DNA of 19,790 nt from JADJLQ01 sp031417835. Lineage in GTDB: Bacteria; Bacteroidota; Bacteroidia; Chitinophagales; Saprospiraceae. This document shows, piece after piece, positions 7,945-15,223 of this stretch (positions are counted from its first letter, which is position 1; every line of letters starts with the position of its first letter). The translations under genes and the position numbers were made by a program. The stretch spans positions 1 to 19,790 of the forward strand of contig JANOWJ010000207.1 of NCBI GenBank assembly GCA_031417835.1. The letters are read 5' to 3'. The notes beneath the pieces were generated by a model. That model was not told the origin of the DNA, ran no database searches, and saw only the letters and a list, made by a program, of their open reading frames with translations.

Positions 7945-9429
7945 TTACTTTTTCTTTATTAATTCTAATGTCTTTTCTAAAGCCTTGTGTTTGTTGGATA
8001 AAATGTCTGAAATTGTTAATGGAATTTCAACATCAGGATTTATTCCTTTGTCAGGTTGTTCTGTCAATGGATAATAACCTATCAACGGAATGTCTATTTC
8101 TATTTTTGAATTAGGTAGCCAAAGAAAAAAAAGTTGTCCACCATTTGTTCCTTTCAGATTACCACCAGTTTCAGAACCTACAATAGTTGCAATCTTGTTC
8201 TGTTGTAAACCTGCAGTAAGAAAGAATGTGGCAGAACTATTCGCAGCGTCAACAAGTAAATAGGTATTTCCTTGAAACGCTTTACTATTTTGTTTTATGA
8301 TTGAATTGCCTCTGTCTTTTTTCCAGGTATAAAAGCCATTATCCTGCTTTATTAATTGTCCGATTCTGTTATAGAAACTTTTATCCCAGGTATTAAGATG
8401 GGGGCGAAATTCATCAGAAACATTTTCATAACGAAGCAATTCTTTAAATGCTGGAAATTCAATCTGCTTTTTAGCTAGTCTTTTTCCAAGAACTAGATTT
8501 ACTTCATCATCACCACCTTCATTCCCCCGTATATCAATGATTAAGTTTTGAATATTTTTTTCAGTCAATTCATCAAAAGCATTATTTAAATATTTCTTCC
8601 AGTCTATCGTTAATTTATTGGTTACGAATGTGCCAATTTTTAAATAACCAGTTTCGTTATTTAATATTTTGAAACTCCATAAATCATCTAAGGTTGAAGG
8701 CTGTTTTCCATATTTGCTTTCAATTAGGGTAAAGCGTTCAGAACGACTTACAGGATTAACATTTAGTGTCAATATATTTGTTTGGTCAGACGGTTTAATT
8801 TTAATGGAATAGGAATTATTAGTTAGTGGGAATAATAAAGGATAAAAAATATCAAATGCTTCAAATTTCCCTAATCCAGTAAGGTTCAAGTCAATTAGCC
8901 TTTTGAGATTATTGTTTCCATCTCCCTTCACATATTGTATTAATGTATCAATAATTATAGCAACAGATACATTATTGATTTCTAAAACTTCAGTTCCTTG
9001 TTTTAGTTCTTCATTGCCTGAAACAGTTTTTTCTATAAACATCTTTTTATCAAACAAGAAAAAAGTAAACGGGACTTTATCCTTTTTATTAAAGAGGCTG
9101 TCTTTTATAGAACCGCTCTGATTGTAAAAGCTACAGAAAGTATGTCCGCATTTTAAAGTTGCGGTGAACTTCGAAAACAATAAATAAGCCTCAGAAAGCG
9201 ATAAGTCTCTTTTCAATTGTCGCTCTAGATTAGCAAAATGCTTTGCAACAGTTGAGCTGTCTTGGAACCTGTAAAGCCCGGGATGGTAATTCAGTAAAGC
9301 GCCTTTCAAAACTTCAAAGTCTTTAAGAAGTTCTTTAGATGTCAAAGTTTTTGAACTTTGAATAGATTGAGGCTTTCCAGTTACAGAAAATAGCAATATG
9401 AATACCATGGTTATACAAAATCGTTTCAT
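7945..9429 (-). CDS. S41-family (tail-specific protease-like) secreted peptidase
   Basis: This 494-residue protein has a signal peptide (about residues 1-21) and a C-terminal S41 domain. Supporting motifs are IIDIRGNEGGDD (about 297-308), the strand and helix TYLLVDAANSSATFFLTAGL with Ser398/Ser399 as the nucleophile candidate, and IVGSETGGN. The region around 135-170 (GTEVLEINNVSV) resembles a PDZ-like module. S41 enzymes cleave proteins near their C-termini, in the periplasm or outside the cell; many Bacteroidota paralogues have no known substrate. The gene is alone, with a long AT-rich leader upstream. Ends and start are clear, with MKRF followed by a hydrophobic core. Confidence 0.88.
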   Translation of the reverse strand: MKRFCITMVFILLFSVTGKPQSIQSSKTLTSKELLKDFEVLKGALLNYHPGLYRFQDSSTVAKHFANLERQLKRDLSLSEAYLLFSKFTATLKCGHTFCSFYNQSGSIKDSLFNKKDKVPFTFFLFDKKMFIEKTVSGNEELKQGTEVLEINNVSVAIIIDTLIQYVKGDGNNNLKRLIDLNLTGLGKFEAFDIFYPLLFPLTNNSYSIKIKPSDQTNILTLNVNPVSRSERFTLIESKYGKQPSTLDDLWSFKILNNETGYLKIGTFVTNKLTIDWKKYLNNAFDELTEKNIQNLIIDIRGNEGGDDEVNLVLGKRLAKKQIEFPAFKELLRYENVSDEFRPHLNTWDKSFYNRIGQLIKQDNGFYTWKKDRGNSIIKQNSKAFQGNTYLLVDAANSSATFFLTAGLQQNKIATIVGSETGGNLKGTNGGQLFFLWLPNSKIEIDIPLIGYYPLTEQPDKGINPDVEIPLTISDILSNKHKALEKTLELIKKK

Positions 9430-9540
9430 TTCTGATTCTTTTTTTAAGGTAAATGAGTATTTAGTATTTTAAAGTGTCAACATATAATTTGAAACTAAGT
9501 TCAGTCAATTTATGGTTTGTAGGGTGCGTCTATTAGCATT

Positions 9541-9690
9541 TCAGCCAACGGTTTCGGGCTTGGCGAAGGTGGCGATTTTCACCACAAATGTTTATACGGA
9601 GAACCAAAGTTTGATTAACCACAAATGTGTCTGCGGAGTACTGAGCCGCCACTTTGACCAAACCGCTGATATAGGATGCTCTTCTGCTCG
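9541..9690. repeat. Structured spacer repeat, copy E1
   Basis: Inside this spacer, ACCACAAATG occurs at 9581 and 9618, each starting a 24-base unit (20 of 24 identical) that ends in CGGAG plus three bases. The flanks are inverted: GGTTTCGGGCTTGGCGAAGG with the following TGGCG (9550-9574) faces GCCGCCACTTTGACCAAACC (from 9645), so the unit could fold into one long imperfect hairpin. A related unit lies at 15005-15165. Confidence 0.7.
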
Positions 9691-9695
9691 CTTTA

Positions 9696-10886
9696 TTATT
9701 GGTTCGTGTCAATCGTTAGAATTGTCGGTTTAGGAATTGTCAGAAAGTAAATCATTACAAATAAAGTTGCTATTGCTGTTGCAATAAAGGCTGTTGTCGC
9801 ACCGAACTGAAACCAAATTAGTCCTGTTAGGGAACTTGCTAGCATTGTGCAGATACTTTGAAGTCCAGAGAATGTTCCGATTGCCGTTGCGGTGTCTTTT
9901 TTGTTGGTAATATTTGAAATCCACGCTTTTGTAATTCCCTCTGTCGCTGAAGCGTAAATGCCATAAAGAAAAAACAGTCCGAAAAAGTAATAAATGTTTG
10001 TGTTAACTGCCATACCGAAATACACTGTCGCAAATAAGGCCAGTCCGATAATGAAAATTGTTTTCAGCCCTACATTGTCGGCAAGGATACCAATTGGAAA
10101 AGCAAACAAAGCGTAAATTAGATTGTAAAAAATATAAACTCCGATAACCATTGTGTCGTCAAGTCCCGATTGTTTTGCTTGAAGTAAAAGAAAAACATCC
10201 GAACTGTTGAAAAGTGTAAATATTAAAAGTCCTATTACAACTTTTCTGTATTCTGCAGGACTTGCTTTCCAATATTTTAGGAATGAAAAAAATGGTGTTT
10301 TGAGTTTTATTTTATGCTCGTTTACTTTTTTGTCTTTGAGGTAAAATGAGGATAGAACTGCAAATAGTCCTGGAATAAATGCAATGAAAAAAAGTGTCTT
10401 ATAATCCTGAGGATGAACATACAAGTAAAGCAAAGCCAATGAAGGTCCGATAACTGCCCCCAAGGTGTCCATTGAACGGTGAAATCCAAAAACTTTTCCT
10501 TTTGTCTCCGGTGTTGCTTCGTCTGAAAGAATTGCGTCCCTTGCGCCTGTCCGAATACCTTTGCCAAATCGGTCAATTGTCCGTACAAAAATTATCCATA
10601 GTGGGAATGTGAAAATTGCCATCATTGGTTTAGAAATGGTGCTGAACGCATAACCTAATTGCACAAACGGAACCCGTCTACCCGAAGTGTCAGAAAGTTT
10701 GCCGAAATAACCTTTGCTAAGTCCTGCCGTTGCTTCGGCAACACCTTCAAGTATTCCGATTAGTACAATTGAAAAACCAATTGACTTTAAGTAGATGGGC
10801 ATAATCGGATAGAGCATTTCGCTTGCCGTGTCTGTCAGCAAACTTACTAGTGATAAAATCCAAACTGTTCGTGTAATATATTTCAA
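9696..10886 (-). CDS. Major facilitator superfamily transporter
   Basis: A 396-residue integral membrane protein with about twelve hydrophobic segments. Motif A between helices 2 and 3 is visible as GKLSDTSGRR at 62-71, and DRFGKGIRTGARDAIL at 105-120 is a conserved loop of a large uncharacterised MFS group (DRxGKGxRxxxRDA). A longer charged loop (about 185-200, KDKKVNEHKIKLK) separates the two six-helix halves. It should move a small solute across the inner membrane by proton coupling, but the substrate cannot be assigned. The gene is alone, bounded by repeat-bearing spacers, and its 3' end abuts spacer repeat E1. Confidence 0.88.
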   Translation of the reverse strand: MKYITRTVWILSLVSLLTDTASEMLYPIMPIYLKSIGFSIVLIGILEGVAEATAGLSKGYFGKLSDTSGRRVPFVQLGYAFSTISKPMMAIFTFPLWIIFVRTIDRFGKGIRTGARDAILSDEATPETKGKVFGFHRSMDTLGAVIGPSLALLYLYVHPQDYKTLFFIAFIPGLFAVLSSFYLKDKKVNEHKIKLKTPFFSFLKYWKASPAEYRKVVIGLLIFTLFNSSDVFLLLQAKQSGLDDTMVIGVYIFYNLIYALFAFPIGILADNVGLKTIFIIGLALFATVYFGMAVNTNIYYFFGLFFLYGIYASATEGITKAWISNITNKKDTATAIGTFSGLQSICTMLASSLTGLIWFQFGATTAFIATAIATLFVMIYFLTIPKPTILTIDTNQ

Positions 10887-11140
10887 AATTGTGTCTTGTT
10901 TTTCGTTGGGTTTAATGTCTGCTCGGTCGTCTTTTAGGGTTGCCTATAACGATTTGCAGCTACAAGAAGTTGGCGATTTCGGTGATGTAAACTGCTTGCG
11001 TTTGATAGAAATATTTTTTCATTGTTCAAATTGTCATTGAGGTTTTTTATCCTAAGCGAACGGGATGATGAGTATATTTTCTTCAGTCAGCACCTGCAGG
11101 CAGGTAGCAGAAAACCTCATGTTGTGCGTTCGTTTTCAAT
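10887..11140. other. Spacer between MFS and propeller genes
   Basis: No gene longer than about 20 codons is seen. It holds a copy of the CCTGC/GCAGG palindrome at 11092-11105. Confidence 0.5.
11092..11105. repeat. CCTGC/GCAGG palindrome, copy 1
   Basis: ACCTGC and GCAGGT form a perfect six-base inverted repeat separated by two bases. It resembles the copies at 11286 and 15064. Confidence 0.55.
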
Positions 11141-12280
11141 TTAATATTTTCTTTCAAAAGACTTGCCAGTGAAACGATACACACCATTGGGACCTCCGCC
11201 AAACCACAATTCACCTGTTTTGCTTTTGTAAATAATCCAAATTAAGTCACCATCGAGACCATCTTTTTTGGTAAAATTTTTCAAGCCTGCCTGTCCGGTA
11301 GGCAGGGAATTGTCGGTGTCCTCAGACGCGTCATATCTCCATACACCAGATTCTGCAGTCCCAAACCAAATATTCCCTGAAGCATCCTCTCCAATGGAAA
11401 AAACTCTGTCCAGGGAATTACCTTTGGTGTCTTCTTTTCTTACTTGATGTTGTTTTGTAAAATGGATGAATTCTTTACCATCATATTTTAATACTCCGAT
11501 GCCCCCAATTGGACTGCCACCAGCATTATTTCCAAACCACAGATTACCTTTGCTGTCTTCCATTATGCATCGAATATGCAAATTTTCCGTTGTGTCATTT
11601 AATCCTAATGAATCATTATTAAACATTTTAAATTGTTTGCCATCATACCCAATCAATACACGATAAGTTCCAAACCAAACCATTCCATTTTTACTTTTTA
11701 CAAATGGTGTTGAAATTGAATAGGCGTTTTCCTCTCCTAATTTTGGTTTTATTGGGAAGCTGCGGTAATAAAGGTTTTTTCCGTCATATTGATACACTCC
11801 CGGATCCCCTTCAAGTTTATTGTAACCAACAGTTTCATCGCCTTTAAACCAAAGGTCACTATCAGATAATTTCCATTGTTTTGTTGAATTATAATTTCTT
11901 TCTTTGTAAATAGACATTTTTTGTCCATCATATATACTAAGTCCTTGGCCACATTCAAACCATATGATGCCATTTTTATCTTCATAAATACTCCTGACCT
12001 GGTTGTCACTTAATCCGTTTTCTGATGTGAAATATTGGAGCTCCCCATTATGAAGTAAACACACTCCTTCGTTGTAACTACCAAACCAAATATTTCCTTT
12101 ACTATCCTCTAAAATTGAACGAACTCCGGTGGTGTATTTCAACAATTTGCTGTCCGTTTTAGTCTGTACTATCTGATTTTCCTTTTTTGATTGACTTTGA
12201 CTATTGCAAGAGGTTGTTGCAGCCATCAAAAATGTCCAGCAAAGAATAAAAATGTTTTGACTACCTATTTTCACTTTCAT
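11141..12280 (-). CDS. Lipoprotein with two-component-regulator propeller repeats
   Basis: This 379-residue protein has a signal peptide ending in a lipobox-like TTSC (Cys25) and six to seven propeller (Reg_prop) repeats of the form I.ED..GN.WFG....G...YDG. Clear units are VRSILEDSKGNIWFGSYNEG, VRSIYEDKNGIIWFECGQGL, IRCIMEDSKGNLWFGNNAGG and VFSIGEDASGNIWFGTAESG. Such propellers form the sensor part of hybrid two-component systems, but here there is no histidine kinase, transmembrane helix or DNA-binding domain, so it is a free-standing surface or periplasmic lipoprotein of unknown ligand. Residues about 325-332 read LPTGQAG, encoded by a CCTGCC/GGCAGG palindrome inserted between two blades. 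Spacers isolate the gene on both sides. Confidence 0.85.
   Translation of the reverse strand: MKVKIGSQNIFILCWTFLMAATTSCNSQSQSKKENQIVQTKTDSKLLKYTTGVRSILEDSKGNIWFGSYNEGVCLLHNGELQYFTSENGLSDNQVRSIYEDKNGIIWFECGQGLSIYDGQKMSIYKERNYNSTKQWKLSDSDLWFKGDETVGYNKLEGDPGVYQYDGKNLYYRSFPIKPKLGEENAYSISTPFVKSKNGMVWFGTYRVLIGYDGKQFKMFNNDSLGLNDTTENLHIRCIMEDSKGNLWFGNNAGGSPIGGIGVLKYDGKEFIHFTKQHQVRKEDTKGNSLDRVFSIGEDASGNIWFGTAESGVWRYDASEDTDNSLPTGQAGLKNFTKKDGLDGDLIWIIYKSKTGELWFGGGPNGVYRFTGKSFERKY
11286..11306. repeat. CCTGCC/GGCAGG palindrome inside a coding region, copy 2
   Basis: CCTGCCT and AGGCAGG form a seven-base inverted repeat around a seven-base centre. On the minus strand it is read in frame as LPTGQAG within the propeller lipoprotein, between two blades where the repeat pattern needs no such residues. 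Confidence 0.65.
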
Positions 12281-12408
12281 TGTAAAGGTGTTTTTATATG
12301 ACGCACAACGGACAGGGTTATGTTTTTGTCCACTTGTCGACTGTCTTTGGTGCGTTGGCTTGGTGGCTCTTTTGGATTTTTTGGTGTTGCTCAGTGCGCG
12401 TTGGCAAT

Positions 12409-13008
12409 TTAAGCATTTTCATATTCTCCGCAATCAATTCTTATGTCTTGGGTTTCTAATTTTTGGTTGAGTAAACTACAAAAGTGGGTTTTGTTTTTGG
12501 TTGCATAATGTTTGCAATTAAAGCAAGTTCGTTGCACACTAATTACTTCAAGTTTATTGAGTTGAATAATTAAGTTTGATACATTTTGCCACAATATCAT
12601 TTTGTCTGTCTCACTTGTCTTGGCAATAATTGTTGTCAATGGATTAGCAAAATTTTCTGTCTCTGTTACTATTTTAATTCCTGCTGTCGTTAATTGCATT
12701 GTGTAACTTCTTGTATCTGTGCTGTCGGTATATTTTCTTATTAATTTTTTTTGCTCTAAAACTTTTATAGCATCACTAATTGTTGGTTTAGTAAAATTAA
12801 ACTCCTGTGCTAAATAACTAATTGTTGTTTTGTCAGCCGAGTGATGCTGAATAAAAATCAACAACTGAATTTGTATTGGACTCAAACTATGCTCTTTTGC
12901 TTTATTCCATAATAAAATACGAAACACTTGTGATAAGCGTTCAAGTCCTGCAACTATTTTGTTATCAAGGTTTGCATTTTGATTTTCTAAGTTAAATACC
13001 GACACCAT
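12409..13008 (-). CDS. MarR-family regulator with a C-terminal four-cysteine module
   Basis: Residues about 20-155 form a MarR winged helix: LSPIQIQLLIFIQHH leads into the helix-turn-helix TTISYLAQEFNFTKPTISDA, then the wing LIRKYTDSTDTRSYTMQLT. The extra C-terminal tail carries Cys162-x2-Cys165-x11-Cys177-x15-Cys193 (CFNCKHY...HFCSLL...IDCGEY), which should bind zinc or an iron-sulfur cluster. Such a module on a MarR protein suggests sensing of redox state, nitric oxide or oxygen, which suits the protoglobin in the same operon. The ATG overlaps the TAA of the DUF2024 gene by one base, so translation is probably coupled. It is the last gene of the unit and likely autoregulates it. The family call is firm; the sensing role is inference. 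Confidence 0.87.
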   Translation of the reverse strand: MVSVFNLENQNANLDNKIVAGLERLSQVFRILLWNKAKEHSLSPIQIQLLIFIQHHSADKTTISYLAQEFNFTKPTISDAIKVLEQKKLIRKYTDSTDTRSYTMQLTTAGIKIVTETENFANPLTTIIAKTSETDKMILWQNVSNLIIQLNKLEVISVQRTCFNCKHYATKNKTHFCSLLNQKLETQDIRIDCGEYENA

Positions 13009-13271
13009 TACTTGCAGTTTTGCATTTCAATAATGTAATATCCTTTCTGTTGAATACTTAAAACCATTTCATCGGTAGCTTTTTCAATGTGGCAAAAGCT
13101 ACATTCCTTTGCAGTCAAAGGCTGATTTTCCTGCTTTTTTGATTGTAAGTAATCCTTACCAAAGGTATAAATTATTTTTTCTTCTTTTATATAATCGGGT
13201 GCAATAATGTCAAAATGCATTACGCTACCGTCTTTTTTTGTTACATAAGTGTCCCAAACTGCTACTTGCAT
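13008..13271 (-). CDS. DUF2024 family protein
   Basis: This 87-residue protein opens with VAVWDTYVTKKDGSVMHFDI and contains KECSFCHIE (Cys57, Cys60, His61), ending in GYYIIEMQNC. These are the hallmarks of DUF2024, a small cytoplasmic family without an assigned biochemical function. The CxxCH-like cluster could bind a metal. It starts four bases after the stop of the 40-residue membrane peptide and overlaps the MarR start by one base. Confidence 0.88.
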   Translation of the reverse strand: MQVAVWDTYVTKKDGSVMHFDIIAPDYIKEEKIIYTFGKDYLQSKKQENQPLTAKECSFCHIEKATDEMVLSIQQKGYYIIEMQNCK

Positions 13272-13275
13272 AATT

Positions 13276-13398
13276 TTAGATTTTAGATTTGATGAATAAA
13301 AAAAAGAATAGCCAGATCAGTCCTTTAATAAGAAAGAACAAAAATCCAGCTATTCCAATTTTCTTGAAATATGATTTTATATTTCGGATTTTGCTCAA
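13276..13398 (-). CDS. Small single-pass membrane peptide (40 residues)
   Basis: From a TTG that shares bases with the TGA of the secreted-protein gene, the frame reads a basic N-terminus (KIRNIKSYFKK), then a hydrophobic helix IGIAGFLFFLIKGLIWLFFF, then a short basic tail. There is no ATG in this frame, so TTG at 13396-13398 is the only good start. Its stop lies four bases before the DUF2024 start, so it fits tightly into the operon. Similar basic-plus-FLFFLIKGL small proteins occur in Bacteroidota, but I know no function. Confidence 0.6.
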   Translation of the reverse strand: MSKIRNIKSYFKKIGIAGFLFFLIKGLIWLFFFLFIKSKI

Positions 13399-14138
13399 TT
13401 AACCGAATATGGCAATGATAGATTTCCGCTTGCTACCGAATACACTTTGTAAACGCCAAGCATTGGTTTTGCTCCACCTTCGGTATGTGTGCCACCTTCG
13501 CCTGTGTTCACTTCCATAAAGCAAGTAACTGCATCAAATTTGAAGTCTGTTTTGTTGTTGATTCGATAATCGGGAACTACAACTTTAATTGAGTTTCCTT
13601 TTGTTGTTACGTTAAAACCAGGACTGTCCATATACATTGGCATATTGGGTGCAGTTTTAGGTAGAACTACGGTTTTGTCGTCCTTCTTAAATTCCTTTAC
13701 TGCAAGTCCACCTGCCACTCTTTTGTCTTCGGTAAGAATTACCCAATGAGGATGCCAAACGATACCGTCATTGTCAAATTTGCCATCGGTGTTTTCGTCC
13801 CAAAGTGGGCTGTCATCAAAGTCAGGGTGTGAAGTTAATGCCAATGCTACAATGCCATCTGTTTGATTAAAACCAACATCAGCAGGCTTTAGAGTTGTAG
13901 GAAAAACGTAACCCAATACAGGTGCACCATTCAATTGTCCAACAGGTTTTGGAGTTGTATTTCCAGCAAGGCTGTCTACTTTTATTTCCCAAACAGTAAC
14001 ACCCAAATCTTTGTGATGTGTTACAGATGTGAATTTTATTTTGAAATTGCCATTATTGTAATTTCCGCACTTGTCGCAAGCGTTAGCGTTTGTGAATCCT
14101 AATGATGCCAATGCAATAACTGCTACTATTTTTTTCAT
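13395..14138 (-). CDS. Secreted protein of unknown function in the protoglobin operon
   Basis: I do not recognise a named family. The start at ATG 14136-14138 gives a clean signal peptide, MKKIVAVIALASLGFTNANA, followed by CDKCG at the mature N-terminus. A longer frame from 14198 would overlap protoglobin and bury the signal, so it is rejected. The 247-residue product has an acidic calcium-site-like loop (WDENTDGKFDNDG, about 125-137) followed by IVWHPHWVIL, and a C-terminal region with THTEGGAKPM. The histidines and the CxxC could bind metal. It is probably periplasmic. It follows protoglobin after 23 bp, and its stop overlaps the small membrane peptide start. Confidence 0.7.
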   Translation of the reverse strand: MKKIVAVIALASLGFTNANACDKCGNYNNGNFKIKFTSVTHHKDLGVTVWEIKVDSLAGNTTPKPVGQLNGAPVLGYVFPTTLKPADVGFNQTDGIVALALTSHPDFDDSPLWDENTDGKFDNDGIVWHPHWVILTEDKRVAGGLAVKEFKKDDKTVVLPKTAPNMPMYMDSPGFNVTTKGNSIKVVVPDYRINNKTDFKFDAVTCFMEVNTGEGGTHTEGGAKPMLGVYKVYSVASGNLSLPYSVN

Positions 14139-14161
14139 TTTTATTTCGTGTTTGAGGGTTG

Positions 14162-14740
14162 TTAAAATTCGTTTTTGTTGATGTATGGATAAGTCCAAAG
14201 GATAACAGTAAGTGTTACTGCTTTAAACCAAGCTGAATACATTGCTTCAACTGTTTCGGCATCGTGTCCTTTTTTAGCTAGAAAGCCTTTGATGGTTGCC
14301 GTGATTGGAAAAATAAACGCTACAATATATCGGTAATGAATGATTGGAACAGCTTCCACACCATCCGTCTTGTTCTTCTTACTGCTGTGATGCCTTAAAG
14401 CAATTTCGTGTTGGTAATTTAACCAAGTTTGGTCGTAAGGTTTGTTGCACAAGTCCATAATCCATTGTCCAAACCTTGCCCGAACCGAGGTGAGGTAATC
14501 CATATTTGGTTGTCCGTCTTTGGTGAAATAATGCACCAAGTGTTCGTTACCGCCAACGAAACCATACCAAAGGTCAAGCACTTCGTTTGTTTGGTCTTTT
14601 AACACTTCACCTGCAAGTCGAAGGTTCTTTTCATCTTCCTCGCTAAACAATACTGTTTTTTTGAGAAGGTCTAAATCAGCAATGCTTACAGGTGATTGCC
14701 CTACTTGCCCGTAGGCGTAACCTTTGATTTGTTCTGTCAT
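14162..14740 (-). CDS. Protoglobin family heme protein
   Basis: At 192 residues this is the normal length for a single-domain protoglobin. It carries the family blocks YGQVGQSPVS, LDLLKKTVLFSEEDE, LDLWYGFVGGNEHL (Trp58-Tyr59, probable distal pocket), RFGQWIMDLC, LNYQHEIALRHHSSKKN (His111 the likely proximal heme ligand), VPIIHYRYIVAFIFPIT and GFLAKKGHDAE. Protoglobins bind O2, CO and NO and are cytoplasmic. As a stand-alone domain it could be a sensor, a gas scavenger or a peroxidase-like enzyme. It is the first gene of a five-gene unit, with a promoter and operator-like palindrome 31-61 bp upstream. Confidence 0.92.
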   Translation of the reverse strand: MTEQIKGYAYGQVGQSPVSIADLDLLKKTVLFSEEDEKNLRLAGEVLKDQTNEVLDLWYGFVGGNEHLVHYFTKDGQPNMDYLTSVRARFGQWIMDLCNKPYDQTWLNYQHEIALRHHSSKKNKTDGVEAVPIIHYRYIVAFIFPITATIKGFLAKKGHDAETVEAMYSAWFKAVTLTVILWTYPYINKNEF

Positions 14741-14770
14741 TTTTTAAAATTTAATTTGTGAATGATGGCA

Positions 14771-14801
14771 CAATGTTAGTAAGGAATCCTAACTATACAA
14801 A
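14771..14801 (-). promoter_or_regulatory. Promoter with embedded palindromic operator, protoglobin operon
   Basis: On the minus strand TTTG (14798-14801), a 19-base spacer and TAACATTG (14771-14778) match the Bacteroidota promoter form TTTG-N19-TAnnTTTG with one mismatch. The spacer and -7 box carry GTTAGGATTCCTTACTAAC, an imperfect palindrome whose right half would be symmetric with a left half lacking about three bases. That is where a MarR dimer could block RNA polymerase. The promoter is seen by pattern; the regulator match is inference. Confidence 0.55.
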
Positions 14802-14884
14802 CAAAATTGAAAATATTTTTTAGTCCTGTGTCTAATTCTGTTGTGTAAGGTTAAAATTTGTTCACGAAGCCTTGTCGCGGCTAG

Positions 14885-14948
14885 GCGAAATTAAATGTGG
14901 TGTTTTTGGGTTGACAAATGCGTAGGAAAACACCTCTTTTAATTTTGC
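14885..14948. other. Long stem-loop upstream of the protoglobin promoter
   Basis: GCGAAATTAAA (14885-14895, read as GCGA then AATTAAA) pairs with TTTAATTTTGC (14938-14948). A symmetric 3x3 internal loop follows, then GGTGTTTT (14899-14906) pairs with AAAACACC (14927-14934) around a 20-base loop. About 19 base pairs are formed. No T-run follows on either side that would make it an obvious terminator. Confidence 0.6.
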
Positions 14949-15004
14949 GAAATGTTAGCTTTTTGGTTAGCCGTTTCTGTCAGTTTGTTGTCGAGTTTTC
15001 GGTC

Positions 15005-15165
15005 GTCCTACGCTTGCCGCCAACGTTTTGCAGATTTGCGATGGGCGGGCTTTTTACCACAAACCTGCCTGCCTGCAGGCAGATGTTCATACGAAGAACT
15101 GAACTTTCGGCCACCACAAAACTGTCTGCGGAGCAAGTAACCCCGCCTATTGCAAACGCCATTTT
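15005..15165. repeat. Structured spacer repeat, copy E2
   Basis: Like E1 it has two ACCACAAA units (15056 and 15113). The first leads to ATGTTCATACGAAGAAC and the second to CTGTCTGCGGAG, both matching E1. Its flanks are inverted: TTTGCGATGGGCGGG (from about 15035) faces CCCCGCCTATTGCAAA (from 15141), so the whole could fold as a hairpin. It differs from E1 by a palindrome at 15064-15082. The stretch from 14949 to 15223 contains no convincing gene. Confidence 0.7.
15064..15082. repeat. CCTGCC/GGCAGG palindrome inserted in spacer repeat E2, copy 3
   Basis: CTGCCTGCAGGCAG is a fully self-complementary core. It sits between ACCACAAA and ATGTTCATACG, bases that are contiguous in E1 (9581-9605), so it reads as a 19-20 base insertion. 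Confidence 0.7.
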
Positions 15166-15223
15166 AGAGGCTGGGCTGTTAGCGGTTCGTGCTTCTCGTA
15201 CGTTCTTGTCAGTTTGCATCATT

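Noticed and set aside
9512..9733. Plus-strand 73-codon frame in spacer E1
   Set aside because: It follows the repeat structure (two ACCACAAATG units) rather than any protein pattern.
14139..14198. Longer N-terminus for the secreted protein of the protoglobin operon
   Set aside because: It would overlap the protoglobin gene and place a hydrophilic stretch before a perfect signal peptide; ATG at 14138 is preferred.
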